DNA of 64,000 nt from Taxillus chinensis (lineage: Eukaryota; Streptophyta; Magnoliopsida; Santalales; Loranthaceae). Position numbers and translations under genes: made by a program. This document shows, one piece after another, positions 33,397-45,669 of this stretch. The DNA is taken from assembly GCA_023512835.1 (NCBI GenBank), contig CM042088.1, positions 13,446,078 through 13,510,077 of the forward strand, given 5' to 3'. Under the pieces are notes generated by a model. That model did not search any database and had not been told where the DNA came from. It saw nothing but the letters and a program-made list of their open reading frames with translations. Position 1 is the stretch's first letter. Each line of letters begins with the position of its first letter.

Positions 33397-36300
33397 TCCT
33401 CTCCCCCTTAAGACTTTTCGTCCTCAAAAAGAAACATGCAAGGAGTAACAAATACAAGCTACCCATTTGCCAAACGGCAAGCCACAACACCCAAATGGGT
33501 CACACGCCACACACAGCACATAACAAAGCACAACCACAATCCATAACCACATGCATTACAATGCATATAACACATATCCGCATGTCGCAAATACACATCT
33601 CAAAACACATCACAAATATGAACACATGTCTAAAAGACAATACAAATACACCAAATCATACACAACTAATACAAGAAAACACATCACTATCCCTTGGCCA
33701 ACAGCCACCTCCCACTCTTAAGCTTATTCGTCATCGAACAACTCTGGGTGCTGCTCATGGTTCATGGACTCACGCTCCCACGTCTCCTCCTCACCTAACA
33801 CATACTTCACAAGTAGTCACATGTCACAATGATGTAAGACATATACTCCCATCGCCAACACTTTTAACAAATTACCTAGGTCACAGACCAACTCACAGCA
33901 TAAACACCACCACAAGGAACAACTCACAAAACACGACTACACGTTTAACGTTCCACTGCCCAGTCGCCAATACCATACAAACGCAGCCGTTGGGAGTTTC
34001 CTCACAACCGTCCCACCTGTGGACTTTTCGTCCCCAAAAAGGGAAACCAAATAGTAAACAACAGGAAAAGATCAAAGCAACACATAATGCAGTCATTACC
34101 ACAAATGTTGGAGATGCCAACTCGTGGCACGATGGGACCAACACTCCACAATGTAAAATACCCAACAATTGCCCACCAATTGGGATTTGAAGTCAATGCA
34201 GCCTCAGCCCATAGGTAGACCTCACCCTAACAGCAAGCACAATGAGGTCACAATGAAACAGAAACAAACAGGATAGCGTTATGCAAACCACAATCACATT
34301 CCCACACAGGGAGCTCACCTCAGCAGCACCATCATCACTGCGAAAACCACCTCACTCAAGCAAGGAACATTGAAACCCCACCAACGCCAATGGTGACGCA
34401 GAACGGAGTACAAGCCTGGACACAGAAACACGAGAATGGAGTGTGCCCTCAACCACTCGGCCGCAGTAAACCTGGCGCCCAACGGAGTCCAAGGATGCAC
34501 TAAAAACAGTAAATGCAGCACCACACACACAACCATGGTAAGACCAAAACCCACTATCGGGCTATCACTAGTCACTGACTTTGAGAATCGACCTCCTTGA
34601 TCACGGTCAAATAGAGATCCGCCAAGGTCCCACACAGCCTTCACAACTGAGGCTTACCGTACAGCCTAAGAGATAATGCCTTACCAAGTTAGCAGACGGG
34701 CCACGCGTTGGGAATCCCTTAATGCCGAGTAGCTATGAACAACATAGTTCTCCCCACACTGAAAACTCTCCTATCTGCAACCTGACCACAATGGAATCCT
34801 CTGTGTCACCGCTCACAGGTCACAAGAAAATCCCTTGCCTCCAAGACATACTCCACCTCATGGCCCACCAACTCCGCTATATCAACTATTACGTTTTATC
34901 TCAACACACCAGCAAAACACTCAAATGGACCAAGAAATACTCAGGCTCTAGCCGCAGCTTAATATGGTCACTGCAATTCCTCCGGGTAGGCACAAGAAAC
35001 AAGACATGCAAACTCCTTATTCGGGATATTCACGTAGCTCCCAAACACACCAACACTTTGATGGCGTGGACCATCTCACTTACCGCATAAAAATGCACAC
35101 GAAAGACTTTCAAGAAGAACATATGTAGCATGAAGACCCCATAATAGCCGCAGGACATAAATCTCCCCCAAAGGAGTAGCACTAATACCCCTTACAAGCA
35201 AAACTCACATCTGACTCCATTCAGTGAATCACAACTCATCAATACTTTCACACTTTAACTTAGCATGCCATCACACGTGACAAGGAATAGCATCAACATT
35301 ACACATAACACCCCTCTTCATCCCACACCGCACATAATATGCACATGCATCACCTCCTACTCCTCTGCATATGTCTGCCACGAGACCCACACATAAGAAC
35401 TTCGCTATACCCCTTTAACACATATGCAACACACACAACAAAACAAAGAACCACAACACACGAAATAAACTACTGTGTAGAACACATGTAAGAGAGGACA
35501 TACTAGCCCCCACCTCCTTGCCTCTTTTAAGCCTATTACCCACACGACATGGATTAACGGAATGGTCCTAGCACTAGGAGTACATCCTCAACCCCTCGGA
35601 AGATGTCTCCAAATTATGAGGAAAAACCCAAACAAGGCCTGCCCAATCTCACTCGCTTGCCTGCTTGCACTGATTGGGTTCACTGGGCACGATCCTATAA
35701 ACTTACTCATAACCTAGTTCCAGAACTCATCACATCTGTATACATATGCAAACCCATTTCACCACATATCCTATGAACATTACCCAAGGTCTTTCACACA
35801 CCACCAGCATGACACGTGGTCAATGTTTGGCCACCCAAGAATTTGCAGCCATCTCCACAGGACACCCATAAGAACCTTAAAACCACATACCACTCTCGCC
35901 AATCAATTTAGATCTCAATGACTCAAGGAGTGGGTTATACTAGTGGCAATTTCCTCCCTCAACCGTGACACTTGGAAAGGTTACCAAAAGAACATCCTTC
36001 TTAGGTAGCACATCTACAGAAACCTCTACTCACATGAAAACACATTTCTATTACTCAAGGTTGCCATAGCGGGGTCACACACTACCCACAAGCCACTAAC
36101 TCATGCCTCCGGCTTCCTAGGCTAGCTAGGCCAGGAGGTAATCTCACCTACGCCAGAGTATTAGGGGTCACACAGTAACATTTATTACTTTCCTCACACA
36201 CGGGTGCCCAAAATTGACTACCACACAAAGATATGATTAACACTTTAGACCACATTAAAACCACCAACTCTTTCTAACAACTGTTTATAACCATTAGTAA

Positions 36301-36749
36301 TTTATTAGTCTTTTGGTATCATATATATATATATATTTTTATTTATTTTACTCATTTATTCTCTAGTAGGTCCCCAACTACGTCCATCCAAAATGGTAAC
36401 TCAAACGACCTTCTAAGCCTCACCTAACATAAAACAGTGGCTCAAGAGCCCACCCAGGAAAATGCCCCTCTATCACAAGTGTCTTAATTAAATTGCTAGA
36501 AACGCAGCAATCAAAGGTTCACCCAACCTCACCTAATCCAGCACGAGACTCAACCGATCACTATCATTAAAGGAATATGATACCACCACTAAACAGAAAT
36601 CTTAACACGCGAGAATCAAAATCGTACCCTTGACTAAGGAAAGTTCTGCCATGCTCTCCTCCTAGCCTCACTTGGTAGTCTTCGGCCCCCAAACAAGGTT
36701 TGAATTTTTTGCTTTATCCCTAGCTCGCTGAGCCAGTCCTCCAGCACCA

Positions 36750-37180
36750 TGCCTTGCTTTACCAAAACAGACTGTCTGGAGATGTCCTACTTTTCCATAG
36801 ATGCGACACTAGTACTTTTTCCTGCCATACTCTTTTCCAATGTCCCGGTTGTCCACTGCAAGAACAACCCCTTTGGGAAACTGGTCTCTACCTCTTGAGC
36901 CCTTTTCTGCTAATCAGGACAACTATGCTTCAATTAATGTTCACCCAAGCTCCCCCCGATGATGTGGGTTGATAGCTCTCGACGTACCTCGCTCTTAATC
37001 AGTTGTCGAATCTCATCCTTCAACTCTTGAATTACCAGGCTTAAGATGCCAACCTTTGCCATGATTAGATCATTACTTACATCCTGCAGCTCACTCACTT
37101 ACCCAGCCCGAGGGGCGGGCTTCTCAGCTACCTCAATAGTCGCACAGGTCACAATTTTCGGAGACATTGGCTCCACGAAA
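36750..37180 (-). pseudogene. E gag remnant with two decayed zinc knuckles
   Basis: Reverse strand. A helix rich in charged residues (LKDEIRQLIKSEVRRELS, about 36960-37020) corresponds to the N-terminal gag helix of A and C. Two knuckle-like strings follow: CSCSGQPGHWKRVW (about 36824-36865) and CRIYGKVGHLQTVC (about 36765-36806), each missing one or two ligand Cys. The capsid domain is missing between them. The double-knuckle layout matches A and C. Confidence 0.5.
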
Positions 37181-37960
37181 AGGCAGCGCTCCAGGTTATC
37201 ACTCAACAATCTCAATACCATTACCGACTAGGCATTCTGAGCTATAACTAACCTCAAAACATGCATTATCACCACACAATTTCATGGATGCACATCACAG
37301 ACTATACAAGTTCACAACTTTACATTGCACATATAATCTATACTTAAGTGGATATCTCATCGTTTTGAACACAACATCGCTTCCTCCACACAATACCATA
37401 CAAAGGCACATACTCAATCATTCACAGAACACCAACATTATTGTATTTTATTTTATTTTCCATTCGTTCACATTCCACAAGCTTCAAGTTCACACGCACT
37501 CAGTTTCAATACCACAAATTCTTTTCCATGTTTTCATGCTCGAATCATCACAAAATTTCAGAGTTGCACAATTGAAACTTTATCACGTTCAAACCATTTA
37601 TCCATGCAATTACACACACTGCACACATTTCAGTTCTCATTAAACCACATTGCACAAGCAGCAATTCCACAAGCACATAGCTCAAGTTGTAATAAAATTA
37701 GAGTTGAATAGATTAAAACATGTTCTTCATATTTTCTCTCACATGCTTTATCTCGGTTACCCACACAATCACACAAAGACAACAAATGCAACTAGTGCCC
37801 TAATGCCAATGCATGCAAATCCTACCTCAGGTCTGGACTACCCCAAGTACACCTTAGAGGCTCAAAGAGGACCATGTTGATCAAGCATGTCCCTTCAGGC
37901 TCCTCCAAAGGACTCAAGATAACCAGATCCGCCCACTACCCTAGGCCAACTAGACCATAC

Positions 37961-37972
37961 TCTGATACCATA
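37961..37972 (-). other. E primer binding site
   Basis: Reverse strand reads TGGTATCAGAGT (plus-strand ...CTCTGATACCA ending at 37970), close to the initiator-Met tRNA complement and three bases inside the LTR edge. Confidence 0.8.
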
Positions 37973-37973
37973 T

Positions 37974-39802
37974 TGTCACGCCCCGAATTTCCAACCCGAG
38001 GAAACCGGTACGTGACTCCCCTTTTACCCACACGGAGGAGGGCAAAGGGGTTAGGATACAAACCCCGAATATAACATTTTAAACATCCACAACACATTCA
38101 AGAAAGTAATGTTCATTAAAGCAATCCACAATCCAAACCAGTCTTTATTACAATAGAATCCTCTTTTCAATCCATCCCCACTGGGGTTACATCAACTCCC
38201 ACAAAATAACATAAATGAAAGACAGTAAAGTAAATAAGGTCTTCCACCTTGGGGTCCCACCTAACGCCTGTATGTTCCTGAAAGAAAACACAACATAGAG
38301 GGAGGGGTGAGCAACCACAGCTCAATAGGGATCATGTCTCCCCAACCCATCCCATGCTCCTAGCGTCTACATGAGGGTGTGTACAGGTGCAGTGTAGTGA
38401 CAATAAGATACAAACAGGTTGTATTCCACAATCACACGGCACACACATATCCACAGCCATACAGGCTTAGCCATATAGGCTAACATATCCACGGCCATAT
38501 AGGCTTAGCCACACGGGCTAACATATCCACGGCCACTCAGGCTTAGCCACACGGGCTAACAGTTCTAGTCCCGGGCTTCCACAGCCACCGGGTTCCACAA
38601 ACACAGCATACAAGGTCACACAGGTATTAAACCAAACACGTAGCATACACACTTTCACAGGCATAATACCAAACACTTAGTTCGCACAGCCAATCAGGCA
38701 TAAAATCAAACACTTGACACGCAGAGTCTCACAGGTATTTTACCAAACACATAACATGCATACATTCACAAACCCACAAACCCAGCCACACAGGCATATT
38801 ATCAAACACGTACTAGGCATATTCACACAGGCATATTCACATAGGCATTTTATCGAACACTTAATATGCACTCACCATCCAACACCAGAATACATCAAAA
38901 ACCGCCATCGAAGGCCAACATCCATATAGGAGATCACACCTATATGGATTACATATATATATAAACAGATATAATCCATAATCTACCCTAGAACCCTAGA
39001 ACACAGGAGGATTTATGAAGAACAAAACCCCTACCTTGTATGTTCTCCTGCTCCCACTTCCACGCAAGACTCCGACCACCCACGCAAGACGCTTTGGCAG
39101 CCACCAGAAGCTCTCCTTCCCTCTCTCTCTCTCTCTCTGCGACGGCTGGTGGAACAACAAACCCTAAAACCTAAAACAGAGGGCTCCTCATCCTTATATA
39201 GACCTCCCACTATCAAAACGACATAGTTTTGATTAAGTGAAATCCAGCATCAAAACGACGTAGTTTTGATGGAACAAGCAACAACCTTCCCGTATCCCTA
39301 CACACCAAAATATCCACAATTCCAACATGGTCCTTTGGGGAAAAATCATTAGAATGACAAAACAAAGGTAATCATGCAAAAACATGCTTGGATGCCAATT
39401 TGAACGCCAATTCCCCAATTGGCGTGCAGCTCCAAATGTACTCAAACTTTACCCCAAGCCTCCTTGCATCATGTAAAAGACATCCATGCAATAAAAACCT
39501 TGCACGCCAAATGGGTCCAATTCACGTGCACGTCCGTTTGGCCTGAAACTTCTGTGGTAGATAGAAGACATCATTCTAAGAATCTTTTGGTCTGCACACC
39601 AATTCATCTGAGCCCATCTACTAGGTCAAAATCTACAAAGTTCCCATTCAGAAGGCAAGACTGACTAACTCAAAACACGGGTCCTTACATCCAAGATGTT
39701 TTAGCTAAAGTGTGTGGGAAGGAAACTCCCTAAAACCCAACAATTTCACTCATAACGCATCTGTGGTTAACTTCTTACATACCACAAACACAGGTCATTA
39801 CA
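37974..39802 (-). mobile_element. Gypsy E 5' LTR
   Basis: 1,829 bp, the partner of 31559-33396 and very similar to it, so E is a structurally complete insertion. It carries the same 113-bp chimeric prefix (39690-39802), palindrome 39404-39425, both splice-like sites and the same tandem CCACGGCCA...GGCTTAGCCACACGGGCTAAC units near 38480-38560. Confidence 0.9.
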
Positions 39803-40531
39803 GGTGGTGTGCTTCTTGATTATGGAAAGGAGGTAAAGATGGCTGTTACTAGTCCACCGAAATCTGTAACACCCAAACTTAAAGATCAGGGTACTATTGC
39901 ATCTTAGGACAGTGATGCAGCAGTTCCTAAGATAGAACTGAAAGCTGAACCTTTCGTCAACCTGTCCTCTACATCCCAATATAAGGGTATGGGCGTAGTA
40001 ATTCCGGAGACAAACCCAAGTAGACATACTACTATGTTTGAAACTGGTTCATCCAGCAAGGCTGCTTCCTCCCAGCCTAAGTTTGTCTTGGGTGGTAGAG
40101 TCAAGAGAGGTCTGGTATATGTGAGAGAACCTAGGAAGCCTCATAACGCTCCAACCAAACCCTTAAGACAGTGTGTCCAACCTAAACCTGTTATATGCCC
40201 CATCTGTTGGGAAGTTGGACACCTCTTCTATCAATGCAGATTCTACCCTGAGTATCTTAGGAAGGAGATTGCCACAGAAATCAGGGTAAACCTTAAACAT
40301 CTAAACTTCTCTAAAAATATGCAGTGCAACAACAACCCTGATAGGAAGAAACAATCCAGGCACACACAGGCTACCCAATCAAAGAACTTAAAGACTAAAC
40401 CTGTGAAGAAAACTGCTAATTTTGTGCCTAAGAAAGCTGCCAAAGGTAACAGTGAGGAAGGAGAGTCGTGTATGTACTCCAAGGATCACCTTGCTAACTT
40501 GTCTAATTCTGGATCACCTAAATTAGCATAG
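39803..40531 (+). pseudogene. S2 gag C-terminal part with second zinc knuckle
   Basis: Gag resumes after E (GGVLLDYGKEVKMAV directly follows the target duplication). The frame 39989-40531 carries CPICWEVGHLFYQC, a full C-x2-C-x4-H-x4-C knuckle, and then a Lys/Asn-rich tail. M has the same second knuckle with one Cys lost, so two widely spaced knuckles seem to be a family trait here. Stops near 39905 and 40529 break it. Confidence 0.7.
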
Positions 40532-40689
40532 AAAATTAAGTCTGCTCCCTCTTACTAGAAACCTAAAATGATAACTGCAGCTCACACTTACCCAAAGCCC
40601 AATCTTAATTGGGCCCTCAAGACTTAGTTGCTCATTGTGCAGGAATAGGTACCTAAAGCTGAAAGCAGCCACCGAAAATAAAAGATCAA

Positions 40690-41545
40690 TTCCAGCCAGT
40701 GGTATCGTGACAGTGCCTGTTCTGTGCACATGACAGATGATGCCTCTCTATTGAGTGAAGTAAGGGAGGTTGCAGCTTCATCTGTCACTTTCGGGGACAA
40801 CAAAAAGGGTAAGATTGTTGGTAAGGGTACTCTCTCTAATGGTTCTATTTTAATTTAAAATGTATCTATTGTTCAAGGTCTTAAACATAACCTGTTGAGC
40901 ATAAGTCAATTATGTGACAAGGGTTATGAAGTTTTGTTCACTAAACACACCTGCATAGTTATGGACCCTGTCTCCAAAGAGGTGAAGCTAAATGGACATA
41001 GACAAGGCAATGTCTACAAGTTAGTCTTTGGTAATGCTCAATCTAGTGAACCAATTTGTTTTCTGTCCAAAGCCTCACCTGACATTAGTTGGTTGTGGCA
41101 CAAGAGATTTGGCCATTTAAATTTTAAGACTATGTCTAAACTAGCATCTCTTGATTTGGTTGAGGGCTTACCCAAGCATGTTTATGAGAAAGAACACCCT
41201 TGTAGGTATTGTCAGCTGGGTAAGCAGGTTAAACATTCCTTTAAGAGTGTAGATAAAACCTTAATCACACAACCACTTGAACTTCTGCACATGGACCTAT
41301 GTGGGCCAATCAATGTGTCTTCGTTATCTGGTGCACGATACTTTCTTGCAGTAGTAGATGACTATACCAGATACACATGGGTCATGTTTCTCAGAAACAA
41401 AACTGAAACATTTGAGAATCTTGTTGAACTCTTCAATTGGGTCACTAATGTTAAGAGTCTTTCTATTAAGTGCATACGCAGCGATCATGGCAAGGAATTT
41501 GAATTTTCTGATATGTTAGAGTTTTGTACTGAACAAGGTATCTAG
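40690..41545 (+). pseudogene. S2 protease, GAG-pre-integrase and integrase core
   Basis: Same frame throughout. The retropepsin motif reads WYRDSACSVHMTDD (Asp codon 40709-40711): the catalytic D-S-G is D-S-A, so the protease is expected to be dead. M keeps DSG. TAA near 40857 breaks the frame before GLKHNLLSISQLCDKG. Then the pre-integrase motif SWLWHKRFGHLNFKTMSKL, HHCC ligands (CRYCQLGKQVKHSF), and the integrase core with MDLCGPINVSS (Asp) and IRSDHGKEFEF (Asp). TAG 41543-41545 follows EQGI. Confidence 0.9.
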
Positions 41546-42163
41546 CATAATTTCTCAGCACCAAGAACTCCACAACAAAATGGAGTGGCTGAAAGAAAGA
41601 ATCAGACATTAGTTGAAGCAGCTAGAACCATATTGACAGGAGCTCAGCTCCCAAAATCCCTATGGGCTAAAGCTGTTGCCACTGCTTGTTATGTACAAAA
41701 CAAAACTCTAATTAACAAACGAGCCATGAAAACACCCTATGAGTTATGGAAGGGAAGGAGACCAAACATTGGTCACCTAAGGATCTTCGGGTGTACTTGC
41801 TACATTCTGAACAATGGCAAGGATTACTTGAATAAGTTTGATACCAAATCAGATGATGGATATCTCGTTGGATATTCCATGACTAGCAAGCCTTATCGTG
41901 TGTTTAATAGAAGGACTAAAGTTGTTGAAGAATCTATTCATGTTTCTTTTGATGGGACTAACCATGGAATGCAAAAAGAAGATCAAAATGTAAATGAAGT
42001 GCAGGACACTATTATTGTAGAAGACCAAGACACAGATAACCCTACTACAACAGAACCAATGGAAGATGCACCTGAACCTGATGAACAAAGAGCTGAACCG
42101 GTTGTTGCAGAACCAAGTCAAAAATCAGCAGAAAATCATAACCTTTACACTCAACCTTCTTAG
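41546..42163 (+). pseudogene. S2 integrase C-terminal part
   Basis: The frame continues from the stop: HNFSAPRTPQQNGVAERKNQ, with the catalytic Glu in AERKN, then LWAKAVATACYVQNKTLINK, TPYELWKGRRPNIGHLRIFGC, YLVGYSMTSKPYRVFNRRTK, and an acidic linker to TAG 42161-42163. This matches the copia integrase order and the M copy. Confidence 0.9.
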
Positions 42164-43140
42164 TCTCTGCCACTTCCACCAGCCCAAGAACCTGACATTG
42201 AGCAATTGGGCATTCATCATGAAGAGAGAGAAGACCTTCCAAAGGCAAGGAGAAGGTTAAAGGATCACCTTTCTGAACTGATAATAGGAGATCCTACTGC
42301 ACGAGTTAAAAGAAGGGCTGCCACACTCCATCAAAATCTTTATATGTGTTTCCTATCACAAGTGGAGCCAAAATCAGTTGATGATGCAATTCAGGATCAC
42401 TATTGGATTGATGTGATGCAAGAAGAATTAAATTAGTTCAAAAAATAGAAAGTATGGGAGTTGGTCAATTGGCCCAGATCACAGCAAGTCATTGGTGTGA
42501 AATGGATTTTCAGAAACAAACTTGATGCTAATGGTGTTGTAATCAGAAACAAGGCTAGACTGGTGGCAAAAGGATATAGACAAGAAGAAGGAATCAACTA
42601 TGATGAAACCTTTGCACCAGTTGCTAGATTGGAGGCCATCCGCATGTTCTTAGCATATGTAGCATTCAAGGACTTCAAAGTTTATTAGATGGATGTCAAG
42701 AGTGCTTTCTTGAATGGATACCTCCAAGAAGAAGTCTATGTTGAACAACCACCCGGATTTCAAGAGCCAAATCAAGAGCACAAGGTATACAAACTGAAGA
42801 AGGCTCTATATGGACTAAAACAAGCTCCCAGAGCGTGGTATGAAACATTGTCAGAGTTTCTGATCAAGAACAAGTTCAGAAAAGGCAAAATTGACCCCAC
42901 ACTGTTTCTCAAGGAAGGAAAAGGATCAGCCTTGATAGTCCAAATTTATATGGATGACATCATCTTCGGATCAAGGGACAAAAAGCAATGTGAAAACTTC
43001 TCCCATCTAATGAAAAGTAAATATGAGATGAGTATGATGGGAGAACTCTCATTCTTCCTTGGATTGGAGGTCAAGTAGTTGGAGGATGGGATTTTTATCA
43101 GTTAAACCAAATACACCAAGGAGATACTGAAGAAGTTTAA
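42164..43140 (+). pseudogene. S2 reverse transcriptase
   Basis: Linker passage RRAATLHQNLYMCFLSQVEPK, then [92 protein letters not shown] and the catalytic YMDDIIFGS with both Asp residues intact. In-frame stops occur at 42434, 42446, 42686 (the conserved Gln of YQMDVKS), 43076 and 43103. Most fit CAG or CAA turned into TAG or TAA. A frameshift lies near 42200. Confidence 0.92.
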
Positions 43141-43141
43141 G

Positions 43142-43894
43142 ATGACTGATGTGACTTACATGAAAACTCCCATTCCTACAAACACCAAACTGGATATGGA
43201 TGAAGCAGGCAAGGAAGTGGATATCTCAGAATACAGAAGCATGATTGGATCCTTGTTGTACCTGACAGCAAGCAGACCTGACATAATGTTTGCAACATGC
43301 ATCTGTGCCGGATACCAAGCTAATCCCAAGGAATCCCACCTGTCTCATGTAAAGAGGATTATGCGGTATTTGAAGGGAACTGAAAATTTGGCACTATGGT
43401 ATCCAAGAGAGTCTGATTTCAAACTGAGAGGATATTCAGATGCAGACTTTGCCGGCTGCAGGATTGATAGGAAGAGCACAAGTGAAACATGCCAACTTCT
43501 TGGCAACAGACTTGTATCCTGGTTTAACAAGAAACAGAATTCAGTTTCAACCTTTACACCTGAAGCTGAATATATTGCTGCAGGAAGCTGTTGTGCTCAG
43601 TTGCTTTGGATGGCCAGTCAGCTTTTAGACTATGGGTTTAACCTGAACGCTGTGCCTCTGTACTGTGACAATACAAGCGCCATTGCAATCTCAAACAATC
43701 CTATTATGTATCCCAAAACAAAGCACATTGAAGTTAGACATCACTTCATACGCGACCATGTGCTGAAGAAAGACATTTCCCTAGAGTATATATCCACTGA
43801 TGACCAGCTTGCCGACATATTCACCAAACCACTGCAAGAAGAAAGGTTCAATGAACTTCTGACAAAACTTGGCATGTTAGATTTAAATTCATAA
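43142..43894 (+). pseudogene. S2 pol C-terminus: RT tail and RNase H (longest clean frame)
   Basis: A 250-residue uninterrupted frame. RT tail (SEYRSMIGSLLYLTASRPDIMFATCICAG in two pieces), RKSTSETCQLLGNRLVSW, then RNase H motifs SDADFAGCRIDR (Asp), EAEYIAAGSCCAQLLWM (Glu), YCDNTSAIAISNNPI (Asp), KTKHIEVRHHFIRDHV and DQLADIFTKPL. All expected acidic residues are present, so this part is well preserved. It ends normally at TAA 43892. Confidence 0.93.
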
Positions 43895-45511
43895 GTCTCA
43901 TAGCATGTCTTGTGTTTCATTTCAACCTAATTAACTGTGCATGAACATAAGTATGACACTGTTAATGACTGTTTATGTCTCCATGAAAATTAGTAGTGAC
44001 TAAGTGTGATTCATGCTTCTCTACTGCGGGAAATTGAGAAATCACATGGATGAAACTTGCCACCTCTGAACCCGGTTCAAGTCTATTGTGCAACCTGTCG
44101 TGAATCCTCAAGTCTTCAGTGAAATGAGTGCAATTCCCTTTATGTTTAAATTAAATGATATTCCTATTACTTGTCATTTTTATTCTGAGCGAATATCACC
44201 TATGTGGCATTGCATTCATTAACTAGCAGGAACTATTATATCTCACGGTACTGTTGGCTTGCACGGAAAGGATCCTCAATGATTTAATGCTCAAATGATG
44301 ATTGAGACTGTAGTATTTGAGAATGATAAAAAGCCTATTACTTAAAAAGAGCCACTACCTTTCACTCGATTGTAATAGACAAGGGAAAAAGGCAAAATGA
44401 TAATAGACAATAAATTGACTGCCTATCTTAGGGGGAGTCCTCACTATTCCCCTCGATTATGTCTCTGTTAGAGTAATAGTTGGAGGTCAAATTGTATGAT
44501 CTCGTGACTCAAAAGATACTGTGTTGAGCTCTGTCCATGTAAAAAGGCTCATGAATAAGCACTGAAAATTGATGCTCTACAAAAGAAAAGCGACAACTCA
44601 CACAGACAACCTGCATGATCAAACTCCAAACTCTACCTATACTGTGTTGTAAATTAGACAATGATAGAGTGTGTGTTCTGATTCTCAATAGGGCCATCTT
44701 GTCTCTCAAGTTATCTATGCTAAACTGAAAATCATTGTTGGCAAAGGGTTGTGGTAAGATTCGGTTGACCATGAGTATACCAAACAGTGTAATTCTAGTT
44801 CCTGAATCATACTCACATGCTGATCTGAGAGTGAGAGGGTGAGGCCTTCACTGAGTGAGTTTTGCTAATATGTGAGATGACTGTTGATGTTATGACTGGG
44901 TTGTTGCATTTGATAAACCACGATTTACTGGATGCTATGTTAACATAGTGATCATTCTCTAGAACAAGATGTAGTGTGATGAAGTACTTAGTCATTTCTA
45001 TGGTAAATGGAAAGGTAAATGGTAGTGATGCAGCAGCCATACATGTAAACGAGGTATTACGGTTGAAAGAAATCAAGTTCTGGGCACGTAATTTCAATTC
45101 CACTCATAACACTGTTCATCATGCATGATATTATGTGAATTATCATATGCATCACATGTGTGTTGTTTAGTGTTGAAAAGGTCCAGAGAAATCCACCTGT
45201 CATTGAATCCGTAGTCGACCTCAAAGCAAACCGCATCGAAGAACTGCTGCCTCGAAGACTGTTGCTTCGAAGCCTCGAAGGTCGAAGCGAGACGGATTCA
45301 GTTTCCTCATTACTCAAGCATCGCAGACACGTCAGCACGTCACTGTGCACTTACAATCCAAAACATACTGACTTAAGGAGTGACGCGGACTTATTGGTTG
45401 AGTACTCCAACGGGTGGATCCGGAAGATGAAGAGATGGGTCAGAGAAAAGGACACAGACCTGAAGACTAACCGACAAACTGTGTGACTTCTATAGTATGC
45501 TTCTCACATCA
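43895..45511 (+). other. S2 spacer between pol and ORF3
   Basis: About 1.6 kb without a credible gene, like the S1 spacer. One GGGGGAG polypurine motif is at about 44430-44436, in TATCTTAGGGGGAGTCC. Near 45230-45300 there is a patch of repeated TCGAAG/CTTCGA strings. Nothing else is recognised. Confidence 0.6.
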
Positions 45512-45587
45512 TATATAAGTCACTGATAGAGATGGAGCCCAGAGGTACATTGTTCGTTTTCACACTCGAACCCTAACCCTAAGCGCT

Positions 45588-45655
<68 letters not shown>

Positions 45656-45669
45656 CTTCTATAACCTCT
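45512..45669 (+). promoter_or_regulatory. Candidate internal promoter and leader of S2 ORF3
   Basis: TATATAA at 45512-45518, 152 bp before the ATG at 45670. A telo-box-like ACCCTAACCCTAA follows at about 45569-45581, then (TC)n from 45590 to 45649 and a TTCTATAACCTCT leader. The order matches the S1 ORF3 leader. Function is inferred. Confidence 0.5.
45590..45649. repeat. (TC)n microsatellite in the S2 ORF3 leader
   Basis: About 30 TC units just upstream of the ORF3 start. Confidence 0.95.

Larger units (their letters stand above)
33397..37973 (-). mobile_element. Gypsy E internal region, non-autonomous
   Basis: About 4.6 kb. Polypurine tract TTAAGGGGGAGAGGA on the reverse strand at 33397-33411. 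Next to it is a pol tail scrap at about 33728-33796 (EEETWERES...EQHPELF), the same tail as in A and C. At the other end are the leader, and a gag remnant listed separately. Between about 33800 and 36650 I find no RT, RNase H, integrase or protease motif on either strand. Long open frames here, including one of 294 residues on the + strand, are low-complexity and unsupported. The structure resembles a large retrotransposon derivative that would need proteins supplied by related elements. Confidence 0.7.

Noticed and set aside
33306..34190. 294-codon open frame on the + strand in element E
   Set aside because: It crosses the LTR edge and polypurine tract, is Thr/His/Asn-rich low complexity, and lies antisense to the element.
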